A DNA stretch of 44,255 nt from Gammaproteobacteria bacterium. GTDB lineage: Bacteria > Pseudomonadota > Gammaproteobacteria > SZUA-152. How positions within the stretch are numbered: the stretch's first letter is position 1; the number at the start of each line of letters is the position of its first letter. Below the pieces are notes generated by a model. It saw only the letters and a program-made list of their open reading frames with translations. It searched no databases and had not been told where the DNA came from. The stretch covers positions 1 to 44,255 of the forward strand of contig JAKEGK010000240.1 of the NCBI GenBank assembly GCA_022627515.1, in the 5' to 3' direction. Shown here piece after piece: positions 1 through 10,090 of this stretch. Made by a program: the position numbers and the translations under genes.

Positions 1-449
1 ATCTCTAAAATATTCATTAAATAGCGCACATGCATTGGTGTGCTTTTCAGGACGGTAGGTTGCCGTCACGGATTGCATGAAGCGTAAGTTGATGGCTATA
101 GATGTATAACGAAAAAATCTATAAGCGTCCGGCGCGATTAACGCCCATATGGTATTCGAAGGTTAGCCGGTTGGCGGGTAAATTGTTATAGAGTGCCCGA
201 TTATCAGGAAATATTATTTGTAAATAAGGGCGTTGATAGAAGCGCTATATAGTTCGCAAATTCAAAAAAAATTGTGCCATAATGCTCCGTAGATTAGGGA
301 GATAGGTTGAACATTAAGCTTGGATAGTGCTAAAACCTCATAATAAAACTGTACAAAAGATTCGCAGGCAGGTGTTCTTCTCATCCGGTAGTGCCTCAAA
401 AATTAAAGCCTGTTTTCACGAATAACAACATCATCGAGCGGAGTGTGCA

Positions 450-1487
450 ATGAAGTTGAGAACATTTTTTCTTTTTGTTTTTGGTATCGGCGGGATTTAT
501 TTTGCGCCAACTGTTCTTGCTGCTGATTCCAGTCAGGAGCCAGACAAGATCAAACAAATCCTGCTTAACACCAGGTCCGCGGAAATGCAGGAGGATACAG
601 GCGGTGTGGATCAAACGCGTGATGTAAATGCGGTTCAATACAAGATTGGCTTTAAAGACGGTTACCAGAAAGCGGTGGAAGATCTCAAAAAGTCACTGAG
701 TGGCGGTGTTGCCGCTCCGGCAGCCGCCGCGCAAATGGTTACAATGGAAAATCCCGAACAGACCAGGGCAAAAGCCAATGAACTGGTGCATAAAAGTTTT
801 GAACAACTCGTAAAAGAGGGCAACTGGGATGCGGCAATCCAGTCCGCTTCAGCGGCAATTGGTATTAATCCCGTTGATCCAATAGCCTACATAAATCGCT
901 CCTGGGCCTATGCCGAAAAAGGCATGCTGGACGAGGCGATCAGCGACGCCAACAAGGCGGTGGAACTTGCGCCGCGCAACGCCATGGCGCATAACAACCG
1001 GGCTTATGCATATGAGCTGGCCGGTTCACTCACAAAAGCCAGGCAGGATTATAAAATTGCCTGCGAATTGAAATACCAACCCGCGTGTGACACGGTGGCG
1101 GTGTTTGAACGCGCAGTCACGGGTGATACGCAAAAAGAGGTAAAGGAATTATTGAACCGCAGTTTTCAGAAATTTAATGAAAAAGACTGGCGCGCCGTCG
1201 AGGAAATTTCCACCAAGGCGATTGACCTTGATCCCGGTAACGCCATGGCCTACGTTAACCGTTCCGGAGCGCGTGCCGAGCTGGGATTGTTATCTACGGC
1301 GCTGGATGACTGCAACCGCGCGATTCAGCTTAGTCCCGGGCTGGGTCTGGCGCACAATAATTGCGGCTACACCTATGAATTACTGGGCCAATCAAAGCAG
1401 GCGGAAGTCGCCTACCTCCAGGCATGCAATCTGGGAGTGAAAAAGAGCTGCCGGGATTATTTTCGCCTGACGAACGCCGTGCATTAA
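450..1487 (+). CDS. Secreted TPR-repeat protein
   Basis: 345 aa ORF with N-terminal signal peptide (MKLRTFFLFVFGIGGIYFAPTVLA) and two blocks of TPR-like motifs (AYINRSWAYAEKGMLDEAISDANKAVELAP; AYVNRSGARAELGLLSTALDDCNRAIQLSP). Confidence 0.85.
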   Translation: MKLRTFFLFVFGIGGIYFAPTVLAADSSQEPDKIKQILLNTRSAEMQEDTGGVDQTRDVNAVQYKIGFKDGYQKAVEDLKKSLSGGVAAPAAAAQMVTMENPEQTRAKANELVHKSFEQLVKEGNWDAAIQSASAAIGINPVDPIAYINRSWAYAEKGMLDEAISDANKAVELAPRNAMAHNNRAYAYELAGSLTKARQDYKIACELKYQPACDTVAVFERAVTGDTQKEVKELLNRSFQKFNEKDWRAVEEISTKAIDLDPGNAMAYVNRSGARAELGLLSTALDDCNRAIQLSPGLGLAHNNCGYTYELLGQSKQAEVAYLQACNLGVKKSCRDYFRLTNAVH

Positions 1488-1623
1488 ATAATTTCCGCGA
1501 TCCTGGCGCCACTCCGGGTAACCTGCTTTGGCGGATGGCCCGGCATCCTGTAAGATCCTTCCTCTTTGTGATTTGCGCATCTGATTGTTTTATCGGAAAT
1601 TTCTCCGGCTTTACTGCTACACC

Positions 1624-1653
1624 CTTGATTTTTTGCAGGCCGCGCCTATATAA
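1624..1653 (+). promoter_or_regulatory. Possible sigma-32-like heat-shock promoter for htpG
   Basis: CTTGATT (1624-1630), 14-nt spacer, CCTATATAA (1645-1653); resembles CTTGAAA-N13-15-CCCCATnT. Located about 75 nt upstream of htpG. Confidence 0.4.
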
Positions 1654-1728
1654 GTGCAAAAACTGATGCCCATTTCATCCAAAATCCTGAGTTAATAGTT
1701 CAGATCAATCAACAAGCGGGAGCAAGTC

Positions 1729-3648
1729 ATGACTGTTGAAGCGCAAGATATAACAGGACAAAAAGAAACACTAGGATTTCAGACAGAGGTAAAACATCTC
1801 CTCAAATTAATGATCCATTCGCTGTATAGCAACAAGGAGATATTTCTGCGCGAACTGATTTCCAATGCTTCTGATGCCGCTGACAAGCTGCGTTTTGAGG
1901 CGTTATCCAATGATTCCCTGTACGGCAAGGACTCCGAACTCAAGATTCGCGTTGATTACGACAAGGATGCCAGAACCATTACGGTATCTGATAACGGCAT
2001 CGGCATGACGCGTCAGGAAGTGATGGATAACATCGGGACTATTGCTAAATCCGGCACCAAGGAATTTTTTGAATCATTAACCGGCGATCAGGCCAAGGAC
2101 GCTCATTTGATCGGCCAGTTCGGCGTCGGGTTCTACTCATCTTTCATCGTGGCGGATAAAGTCGTTATTTTGACGCGCAAAGCGGGCGAAACTGCAGACA
2201 AAGGGGTGCGTTGGGAGTCTGCAGGGGAAGGTGATTATTCCATTGAGAATGTGGGCAAGGCTACACGAGGCACCGATGTGATTTTACATCTTCGTGAAGA
2301 CGAGGACGAATTTCTCAACGGATTTACGTTGCGGAATATTATCCGCAAATACTCGGATCACATAACCTTGCCGATTTACATGGCGAAGGAAAGCTATGAT
2401 GAGAAAGAAAAGAAAACCAGTAAAGGAGAAGAGGAGGTCGTTAATCAAGCTTCTGCGTTATGGGCGCGTTCCAAGAACGATATCACCGACGAAGAATATA
2501 AAGAATTCTACAAACATGTGGCCCATGATTTTGAGGAACCTATTGCGTATACTCATAACCGGGTGGAAGGCAAATATGAATACACTTCGCTATTTTATAT
2601 CCCTTCCCGCGCGCCGTTTGATCTGTGGGACCGGGAAAGCCGGCATGGGATCAAGCTGTATGTGCGCCGGGTATTCATTATGGATGACGCCAAGCACATT
2701 ATGCCAAACTACTTGCGGTTTGTCCGGGGGCTGGTGGACTCGGACGATCTGCCGTTAAATGTATCCCGGGAAATTCTGCAGCAAAATAAAGTCATTGATA
2801 ATATCCGCTCTGCCTCGGTTAAAAAAGTGCTGGGCTTGCTGGAAGATGTCGCCAAAAACGATCCCGCCAAATATCAGACCATCTGGAACGAGTTTGGCCG
2901 TGTCCTGAAAGAAGGGCCGGGTGAGGATTTTGCCAATAAGGATAAAATTGGCGGCTTGTTGCGGTTTGCATCAACGCATACCGATACAAAAGAGCAAAAC
3001 GTGTCGCTTGCAGACTATATGAGCCGTGTGAAAGAGGGGCAGGACGGCATCTATTATATTACCGCCGACAGTTTTGCGTCCGCCAAAAACAGCCCGCATC
3101 TGGAAATCTTCCGCAAAAAGGGTGTGGAAGTATTAATGTTATCCGACTCCGTAGATGAATGGCTGGTGAGTTCGTTAATGGAATACGAAGGCAAGCAGCT
3201 TGTCAGCATCACTAAAGGCGAGCTGGATCTCGGTAAACTGGAAGGCGAGGAAGAGAAAAAAGAACAGCAGGAAGCCGGTAAGGAATTTCAGGGTATCATA
3301 GCGCAAATGAAGGACACGCTGGGCGAGCAGGTTAAAGACGTGCGGCTTACGCATCGTTTGACGAATTCACCGGCATGCCTGGTAAAGGACACCTACGACA
3401 TGAGCGCCAACCTGGAGCGCATATTGAAACAGGCCGGGCAATCGATACCCGCTTCCAAGCCCATCCTGGAATTGAATCCGCAACATCCCCTGATGCAGAA
3501 GTTAAAAGACGAAAAAGACAGCGGACGGTTCACGGATATGACATTTATATTGTTTGATCAGGCGTTATTGGCGGAGGGCGGGCAACTGGATGACCCGGCG
3601 GCGTTTGTCAGCCGGCTGAATCAATTGTTATTGGATTTATCAAAATAA
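1729..3648 (+). CDS. htpG: Molecular chaperone HtpG (Hsp90 family)
   Basis: 639 aa; [51 protein letters not shown] and the rest of the Hsp90 fold signature. Confidence 0.98.
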   Translation: MTVEAQDITGQKETLGFQTEVKHLLKLMIHSLYSNKEIFLRELISNASDAADKLRFEALSNDSLYGKDSELKIRVDYDKDARTITVSDNGIGMTRQEVMDNIGTIAKSGTKEFFESLTGDQAKDAHLIGQFGVGFYSSFIVADKVVILTRKAGETADKGVRWESAGEGDYSIENVGKATRGTDVILHLREDEDEFLNGFTLRNIIRKYSDHITLPIYMAKESYDEKEKKTSKGEEEVVNQASALWARSKNDITDEEYKEFYKHVAHDFEEPIAYTHNRVEGKYEYTSLFYIPSRAPFDLWDRESRHGIKLYVRRVFIMDDAKHIMPNYLRFVRGLVDSDDLPLNVSREILQQNKVIDNIRSASVKKVLGLLEDVAKNDPAKYQTIWNEFGRVLKEGPGEDFANKDKIGGLLRFASTHTDTKEQNVSLADYMSRVKEGQDGIYYITADSFASAKNSPHLEIFRKKGVEVLMLSDSVDEWLVSSLMEYEGKQLVSITKGELDLGKLEGEEEKKEQQEAGKEFQGIIAQMKDTLGEQVKDVRLTHRLTNSPACLVKDTYDMSANLERILKQAGQSIPASKPILELNPQHPLMQKLKDEKDSGRFTDMTFILFDQALLAEGGQLDDPAAFVSRLNQLLLDLSK

Positions 3649-3688
3649 CAATCAATGCAGCTGTCGAACGGTAGAGAAGCAAGTCATG

Positions 3689-5269
3689 CTATTCCACAAT
3701 TTGGGCGCCGGTGAAATTCACCTGAACTTTGCCGGCTTTGCCCAGCGCGCTGGCGGGAACACCCGTAGTTAAACTGACCTGGGCGCCGGGTTTAATTGTT
3801 TGCGTCATTTGGAAATCTTTCTGAAATATCCGGCTGCCGCTTTCCGCATACAGATTCACGGTGAGCCGCAAATTTTTCACCGGCACAAGTGAGCGGTTTT
3901 TAAGTTCGATAACCACATTACCCGCGCGGTCAGCGCCGCCCTGATAGGCAATATATCTGGAAGGATTAGCGGGTAAATCGAGGCGCGTATAGGCCAGCGC
4001 CGACTTTTGTCCCGCTTCGGACTTGGAATCCGCCGCTTTTCCATAGTACTCCTTCGCCGCCTGCAAGTCGTTTTCTTTTTCCGCGATGGTTCCCAGCGCG
4101 TGATAAGCCGGGGCGGTGGGTAACAACGCAATGCTTTTTTGCAAATCCTGTTTGGCCAGTGTGTTTTGGGTTAGTTTTTCGTGAGTCAGGCCGCGTTCCA
4201 GGTAAAACAGAAAAAATTCGGGATTGTAATTAATAGCGGTGGTAAATGATTTTTCAGCCTCAGCAAATCGTTTTTCGTAGTAGTGGATATCGCCTTTCAA
4301 CGCATAAAACAGCGCCTCTCTGGGTTCGATTTTTAATGCGCTATCGGTCAGTGCCATTGCTTTCTGTGGATTATTTTCCTTAACCGCTGTTTTTGCCTGT
4401 TCAAGCTGATCGTAAGCGGGTTTGGTTTTTATAAGATGGGCAATTCTCTGTTGGTAAATATCTTCATTGCGAACACCTTTTACATTGAGTTGCCGGGCGG
4501 TGGCTTTGTTGGCGTCGACGCGCTCCTGTGAAGGCGGGTGGCTGGCAAATAAGCCTTCCAGCCAGTTGGATTGCCTGCCAGCAGACAACTTGACAAAAGT
4601 TTCCTGCAGTTTGATCGCGGCGGCTGGGTCGTATCCCGCTTTTGCCATATATTTCATGCCATAAAGATCGGACTCCAGTTCGGCATCGCGGCCGTATTTT
4701 TGACTGATCAGCTGGCTGCCAAGTGCGGCAGCGCCAACGATCAGTTCCGCGTTGTCTTCTCCACTGGTAGCGATACCCAGTCCCACAATGCCGGCATTGA
4801 GCAGCATGCCCCGTTCCATACTTTTTGCGCCATGACGCGCCGCTGCGTGAACAATTTCGTGGCCCAGCACCGCCGCCAGCTCCGCTTCGCTATTCAACTC
4901 CAGTAACAATCCCCGGTTCACCGCTATCTTGCCGCCAGGCAATGCCCAGGCATTGGGTACCGGATTATTGAGTACGACAAATTCATACGGCAATTCGGGA
5001 CGATCGCTGACCGCCGCGAGTTTTTGACCCACCGCGTTCACATATCGACTCAATTCCTTGTCGATTACGTAGACGCCGCCCTGTGATTGCTGCGATGGCA
5101 GGTAATTTTCCTGGCCTATAGAAATTTCCTGGCTTTCCGATACCAGCTGCAGTTCGGTTTTACCGGTTACCGGATTGGTCCCGCAGGCGTTTATCAACGC
5201 AAATGCAATAACGAGAGGCGCGAGTTTAGACAGGATTGAGTTGCCAGACATGATGTTTAATTGGTCCAA
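3689..5269 (-). CDS. M48 family metalloprotease with C-terminal TPRs, probable lipoprotein (BepA-like)
   Basis: HEIVHAAARHG (HExxH) motif, lipobox-like LINAC near the N-terminus, TPR-like repeats in the second half. Confidence 0.9.
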   Translation of the reverse strand: MDQLNIMSGNSILSKLAPLVIAFALINACGTNPVTGKTELQLVSESQEISIGQENYLPSQQSQGGVYVIDKELSRYVNAVGQKLAAVSDRPELPYEFVVLNNPVPNAWALPGGKIAVNRGLLLELNSEAELAAVLGHEIVHAAARHGAKSMERGMLLNAGIVGLGIATSGEDNAELIVGAAALGSQLISQKYGRDAELESDLYGMKYMAKAGYDPAAAIKLQETFVKLSAGRQSNWLEGLFASHPPSQERVDANKATARQLNVKGVRNEDIYQQRIAHLIKTKPAYDQLEQAKTAVKENNPQKAMALTDSALKIEPREALFYALKGDIHYYEKRFAEAEKSFTTAINYNPEFFLFYLERGLTHEKLTQNTLAKQDLQKSIALLPTAPAYHALGTIAEKENDLQAAKEYYGKAADSKSEAGQKSALAYTRLDLPANPSRYIAYQGGADRAGNVVIELKNRSLVPVKNLRLTVNLYAESGSRIFQKDFQMTQTIKPGAQVSLTTGVPASALGKAGKVQVNFTGAQIVE

Positions 5270-5489
5270 TCAAACGGGTCAGTACGATATGCTTTCCAAA
5301 CGCGAGATTTCAACAATTGCTGGTTCGAAAAAAAAATTTTAAAGATTATACCACTTCAACTGCGAAGGTTTATGATATTGCGCAATGATATTTGAGAGAT
5401 CACAAACATCCCCAATAGTTTTCGATCCCGCAATGGGAAAGGAATAACTGGCCGATTATCGAGGATGATGGAATTGTCCGGCTGTATTG

Positions 5490-6092
5490 TTATTTTGCAG
5501 GCGCCGGTGCTGCCGGTTCGGGAATGTATTCAAACATGGTGACGACACTTTGGACGCCTGTGACATTTCGCGCCACTTCCGCAGCGATTGCCGCTTCTTT
5601 TTCCGTCACCAGCCCCATGAGGTAAACAATGTCGTTTTCCGTGACGACCTTTATATAGTTGGTTTCCAGTTGCTTGTTTTTCATCAATTGCGATTTTACT
5701 TTGGAGGTAATCCAGGAGTCGCCGGATCTGGCTTCAAATGACGTCAGGTCCGCCACAACCAGTTCGCTGTGAACACGCCGCACATCAGGAATATTCCGCA
5801 CGATGTCAATGACTTTTTGACGCAGCTCTTCGGAAAGTGCTTCGCCGGATAGCAGCACGATCCCGTTAAAGCTGGTGACATTCACGTGAATTTTCTTGTT
5901 AATGCTGGTGTCACCATACAAGGTGTTTGTGGCTTTGGATTCTATGTTTTCATCCTTCACGATGGTGTTGGTATCGCGCCTGTCGGGTAATACCGAGCAC
6001 GATGCCAGGAGCAGTAGAACCAGCAGTACAGCGGCCGGGAAAAACGCCGGCGGACAAAGGCGATAGAATTGTAATATTGTTTTGCCGTACAT
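5490..6092 (-). CDS. BON-domain lipoprotein (DolP/YraP-like)
   Basis: 200 aa; lipobox LLLLASCS; two BON-like segments (IHVNVTSFNGIVLLSGEALSEELRQKVIDIVRNIPDVRRVHSEL and IKVVTENDIVYLMGLVTEKEAAIAAEVARNVTGVQSVVTMFEYI). Confidence 0.9.
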   Translation of the reverse strand: MYGKTILQFYRLCPPAFFPAAVLLVLLLLASCSVLPDRRDTNTIVKDENIESKATNTLYGDTSINKKIHVNVTSFNGIVLLSGEALSEELRQKVIDIVRNIPDVRRVHSELVVADLTSFEARSGDSWITSKVKSQLMKNKQLETNYIKVVTENDIVYLMGLVTEKEAAIAAEVARNVTGVQSVVTMFEYIPEPAAPAPAK

Positions 6093-6098
6093 ATCTGA

Positions 6099-6509
6099 TC
6101 AAGCCTGAATAGCGTTGGGAATCCAGTCGATTGCCTGGCCTTGTTCGACGGATTTTTTTCCCATGGATTTTTGTTGCATGGTAACAGACACAACGTCGAT
6201 GCGGCAGGGAATCAGTGTATATTGCCGATGGTGTTGTAAAAAATACTCGGCGCACCTGATGATTTTCTGCTGCTTGCGAAAGTTCACTGATTCGGCCCCG
6301 TCACCAAACCGGATTCCGCTGCGATAGCGTACCTCCACAAAAACCAGCTCTTGATTCTGCTGCATAATTAAATCAATTTCGCCAAGCTTGCAGCGATAGT
6401 TCCTTTCTATCAAATGCATGCCCCGGGATTGCAGGAATCGCAATGCCGCGTCTTCAGCACGCTGGCCAAGCGTGGCGGCGGTATCAGCTGATCCGGAAAA
6501 CAAATTCAT
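6099..6509 (-). CDS. yraN: YraN family endonuclease-like protein (UPF0102)
   Basis: 136 aa; GQRAEDAALRFLQSRGMHLIERNYRCKLGEIDLIMQQNQELVFVEVRYRSG is the typical YraN signature. Confidence 0.93.
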   Translation of the reverse strand: MNLFSGSADTAATLGQRAEDAALRFLQSRGMHLIERNYRCKLGEIDLIMQQNQELVFVEVRYRSGIRFGDGAESVNFRKQQKIIRCAEYFLQHHRQYTLIPCRIDVVSVTMQQKSMGKKSVEQGQAIDWIPNAIQA

Positions 6510-6511
6510 GG

Positions 6512-8518
6512 CTAGAATTTGTCAAGGATGCGGGGTTTGCCGTCGACAAACTCTGCCCACACCAGGCGTCGAAGCAGCCGGTTGTTAACGTCCAGATAGA
6601 GTAAACCGGTTTCACCCTGATATGAAGAAAATTGATTGCGGCGCATTCGGTTCAGCTCTGAAATAACGTTAAATGCATCAATGCCCAGCGCATACATGCG
6701 CATATAGCGCTGGCTGGAATCCGGCCAGAGTTTTTCAATCCGTGATTTCAGTTCGTTATTGCTCTTACTATGACTCAATGTCCATGGCATGTCGCTGAAT
6801 TTCACATCGTTCATGTCCCGGTCCATGTTGGGTTGCAACGTGCCGCTATATACATGAGAGGTCGCATAAACGGGAATTTCCGCTGCCCGGTGGAAGCGTA
6901 ATTGCGGCCTTAACAGGCGCCCTTGCCGTGAAAAAGCTCCCATAAATATCATATCCACATCCTTGCGGCGCCTGGATTCAAATTCAAAATTCGTATTCAC
7001 CACCCGTTTAAGGTCATCGGCGCGTTTCTCGCTTTCATCCAGATTCAGTAACTTCTTGATAGGTAAACCATAGTCGCTTTTTTGGGCGTCATAGGTTTGA
7101 TGTTCGACAACTTCTCCACCCAGTTCTTCCCAGCGTTCCCGGAAAGCCGCGAACACTCGTTCTCCCCAGGCGGTATTAGGAATTATAACCGCCGCTTTGT
7201 GATGTCCATCTAGCCAGGCGTGTTCCGCCACTTGTTTTGCTTCCTGTTCGGGGGAGAGGCTCATTTGAAAAAAATTACCGTTAGGAGCTTGCGCGGTTTC
7301 GCTGTAATTCAAAGCCAATACCGGCGCCGGAAATTCGCTCTGTTGAATCAATGTGTTTACCGAATCCTTGTTCAATGGTCCCACGACAAATTCAGCGCCA
7401 TCATTTATCGCTTGTTGATAAATCGCCTGAATTTGCCGGGGATCGTCCCCTTCGTCATATATTTTTAGAACCGGTCTGTGCGCATCGTCTTTCTGGCTGT
7501 AATAGGTAGCAAGGAAACCATCCTGTACCGCTTGCGCGGCTTTGCCAAAGCGGCCCTTGAGCGGGAGGATCAAAGCAATTTTTGCCGGCCGGCCTAACGC
7601 CTCCGGCTGCTGGCCAATGATGGTTTTAAGAATGGATAAGTTAACTGGATGATCAGGAAATTTTTCCATCCATTGGTCAATTTGCTGTTGAGCCTGCTGT
7701 TCATCACCTGCGGTTTTGGCAATATAGGCAAGCGTTATCCAGCCTTGCATGGTTTTATCAAACGGTTTATTCGTGAGCGCGGAAATTTCCGAAGCGCCAA
7801 GTTCCTGCAAGTCCCTTAATATGATTTCCTGGTTTTCCAGAATTTGCGCTTCATCGTTAATCAGAGTGTTTAGCGACTGACGCGCAATCGCGGAACCGGC
7901 ATAGTCTTTTTTTGCATAAAACGCGTCAATCTGTTTGTTGTAAAAGTCCTTCTGCAATTCCGGGCGCGCATTTTTAATCAGCCCGGAAATGGAGTTCAAT
8001 TGCGTGACGGCCATATCCGGATGCTGGTTTGCCAGTGAAAGTTGCGCTGTCAATAATGTCTTGCGGATATGAAAACTGTTGTCCAGATTGGCAACATTGA
8101 TTTCATTCAGGATTTGTTCGGCTTGCAACAGGTAGTTGCCCTGTAAAAGCAGGGACGCAATTTGTAACTGGTATTCCTGCCGTTGCGGAGACTCGACGCT
8201 GGCTGCCAATTCGGATAACAAGAGCGCGGCATCCAGATAACGGCCGATTTTGATCAAGTCTTTCGCCGGATTTTCATATCGTTGCTGGGTTTCGATTTCA
8301 GTGGGCGCTGTCACGGGCACCGCTGGTGATGCTCCCGGGCGCAGTATGGTTGAGGGAAAGCCTGTGGGACGTTCCCCGGCCGGAGCAGGTTCAGGCGGCC
8401 TGGCGGGAGCCCCGCCACATGAGGCGATTATTATCAACAGGAGAGCGGCAATTCCAGCGCGAACCGGTTTGCAGGTGAACAAATTTGAATAAGATAAAGG
8501 GGAATGGTTAGTCATCAT
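6512..8518 (-). CDS. lpoA: Penicillin-binding protein activator LpoA-like lipoprotein (YraM)
   Basis: 668 aa; lipobox LLLIIIASCGG, N-terminal TPR-like region, C-terminal periplasmic-binding-like domain (KIALILPLKGRFGKAAQAVQDGFLATYY); next to yraN and divergent from rsmI. Confidence 0.9.
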   Translation of the reverse strand: MMTNHSPLSYSNLFTCKPVRAGIAALLLIIIASCGGAPARPPEPAPAGERPTGFPSTILRPGASPAVPVTAPTEIETQQRYENPAKDLIKIGRYLDAALLLSELAASVESPQRQEYQLQIASLLLQGNYLLQAEQILNEINVANLDNSFHIRKTLLTAQLSLANQHPDMAVTQLNSISGLIKNARPELQKDFYNKQIDAFYAKKDYAGSAIARQSLNTLINDEAQILENQEIILRDLQELGASEISALTNKPFDKTMQGWITLAYIAKTAGDEQQAQQQIDQWMEKFPDHPVNLSILKTIIGQQPEALGRPAKIALILPLKGRFGKAAQAVQDGFLATYYSQKDDAHRPVLKIYDEGDDPRQIQAIYQQAINDGAEFVVGPLNKDSVNTLIQQSEFPAPVLALNYSETAQAPNGNFFQMSLSPEQEAKQVAEHAWLDGHHKAAVIIPNTAWGERVFAAFRERWEELGGEVVEHQTYDAQKSDYGLPIKKLLNLDESEKRADDLKRVVNTNFEFESRRRKDVDMIFMGAFSRQGRLLRPQLRFHRAAEIPVYATSHVYSGTLQPNMDRDMNDVKFSDMPWTLSHSKSNNELKSRIEKLWPDSSQRYMRMYALGIDAFNVISELNRMRRNQFSSYQGETGLLYLDVNNRLLRRLVWAEFVDGKPRILDKF

Positions 8519-8663
8519 GTGTATTCATCAATTTCAGGGTTTGGATTCAAAAACCATTGCTGGTAATTTCAAGTTAACAAGCCTGTGCCGGAATGCAATT
8601 GGCGGCGGTCATTTACAATATTAACATTGACCGGTGGATCCTCAAGTCATAGGCTATTGTTTC

Positions 8664-9515
8664 ATGACAAATTCCGCTCAAAATGGAACCTTATATATCG
8701 TTGCCACGCCAATCGGTAATCTTGGTGATATAACCTATCGCGCGGTTGAGATACTACGGCAGGTGGATTTGATCGTTGTGGAAGATTCGCGCCATAGCGC
8801 CAAGTTGTTCCAGCATTACAATATTACATCACCTGCTTACGTTTTACATGACCACAATGAGAAAGAAAATTCCATTAAATTGGTAGAAAAACTGCAACAA
8901 GGCGTTGATCTCGCCCTCATTTCCGATGCAGGCACGCCGTTAATTAGCGACCCGGGCTACTGGCTTGTCAATCTTGCGATTCAGCATTCTATCCCCGTGG
9001 CGCCTATTCCCGGACCCAGCGCATCCATCAGCGCGTTGTCGGTATCCGGTTTACCGAGTGACCGTTTTTGTTTTGAAGGATTTTTACCGGCAAAAACACA
9101 GGCGCGTAAAAATCGCTTGCAAGAATTGGCAAGTGAAACGCGGACCCTGATTTTTTACGAGGCGCCTCATCGCATACTGGATTCATTGCGGGATTTGACA
9201 GTTATTTTCGGCCCCGGGCGTCCCGCGGTAATTACCCGGGAATTGACCAAAACATATGAGACAGTCCTGCGCGCGCCGCTGGCTGAAATACTGGATATCG
9301 TTGAGCGTGACGCTAACCAGCAAAAAGGGGAATTTGTCATTTTGGTTCACGGGGCGGAAACCAGATTGGTTGGCGACGAGGAGCAGGTTCGTTTGTTGGG
9401 TATCTTGCTGGAAGCGATGCCGGTTAAAACCGCGGCTTCAATTGCATCGAAAATTACGGGTATCAAAAAGAATCAGCTGTATGAGCGTGCGCTGGAACTA
9501 AAAGGTGCTCGCTAA
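8664..9515 (+). CDS. rsmI: 16S rRNA (cytidine1402-2'-O)-methyltransferase RsmI
   Basis: GTLYIVATPIGNLGDITYRAVEIL and LISDAGTPLISDPGYWLV motifs. The ORF track starts at a GTG at 8634; the ATG at 8664 is the more likely start. Confidence 0.96.
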   Translation: MTNSAQNGTLYIVATPIGNLGDITYRAVEILRQVDLIVVEDSRHSAKLFQHYNITSPAYVLHDHNEKENSIKLVEKLQQGVDLALISDAGTPLISDPGYWLVNLAIQHSIPVAPIPGPSASISALSVSGLPSDRFCFEGFLPAKTQARKNRLQELASETRTLIFYEAPHRILDSLRDLTVIFGPGRPAVITRELTKTYETVLRAPLAEILDIVERDANQQKGEFVILVHGAETRLVGDEEQVRLLGILLEAMPVKTAASIASKITGIKKNQLYERALELKGAR

Positions 9516-9516
9516 A

Positions 9517-9548
9517 GACTATCAAGCGCTTGCTTTTTGCAGATAGTC
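9517..9548. repeat. Inverted repeat GACTATC/GATAGTC upstream of rnpB
   Basis: GACTATC 9517-9523 and GATAGTC 9542-9548, perfect 7-bp arms enclosing the palindrome AAGCGCTT (9524-9531). Confidence 0.6.
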
Positions 9549-9557
9549 ACATATATA
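9530..9557 (+). promoter_or_regulatory. Putative sigma-70-like promoter for rnpB
   Basis: TTGCTT (9530-9535), 16-nt spacer, TATATA (9552-9557), a few nt upstream of the mature RNA 5' end. Confidence 0.5.
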
Positions 9558-9563
9558 AGAGCT

Positions 9564-9926
9564 TGGGAGTCGGCTGAACAGTCGCGCTATTCTTCGGAAT
9601 AGGGAGGAAAGTCCGGGCTCCACAGGACAGGGTGCCAGGTAACACCTGGGGGGCGTGAGTCCACGGCCAGTGCAACAGAAAACATACCGCCTAAGCGCCT
9701 TCGGGCGCCGGTAAGGGTGAAATGGTGCGGTAAGAGCGCACCGCGTCGGTGGTAACACGCGACGGCATGGTAAACCCCACCCGGAGCAAGACCAAATAGG
9801 GGAACATTCGCGTCGCGAACGATGTGGTCCGCATCGGTTCCCGGGTAGGTTGCTTGAGATATGCGGTGACGTATATCCAGATGAATGACTGTTCACGACA
9901 GAACCCGGCTTATAGGCTGACTCCCT
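9564..9926 (+). ncRNA. rnpB: RNase P RNA component (class A)
   Basis: Hallmark conserved blocks: GGGAGGAAAGTCCGGGCTCCACAGGACAGGGTGCCAGGTAACACCTGGGGGGCG, CCAGTGCAACAGAAA, GGTAAACCCCACCCGGAGCAAGACCAAATAGG, GACAGAACCCGGCTTATAGGC; the 5' GGGAGTC pairs with the 3' GACTCCC (P1). Confidence 0.97.
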
Positions 9927-9935
9927 CCTTTTTTG
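9919..9935 (+). terminator. rnpB 3' end with T tract
   Basis: P1 3' strand GACTCCC followed by TCCTTTTTTG. Confidence 0.45.
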
Positions 9936-10090
9936 TTTGTCTTAGTCTTTTCCTGGGTGTTCCACGGGAGTGTTTCACAGTTAAAATCCCAAGTAATTGA
10001 CTATAAATTACACGCATTCGCCACTGTTTGCGCTCCAGTCGGGTAAGTTTTAATCATTATTGTCCGCCAAAGCATCAAACCAGAGCAGAT

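Noticed and set aside
1-449. Inverted repeats near the window start (e.g. GCACA...TGTGC at about 25-45; AACGCCC...GGGCGTT)
   Set aside because: Short arms or large spacing, compatible with chance; no gene context visible to the left.
9522-9896. 124-aa minus-strand ORF across the rnpB locus
   Set aside because: Lies entirely in sequence explained by the conserved RNase P RNA; no protein family signature.
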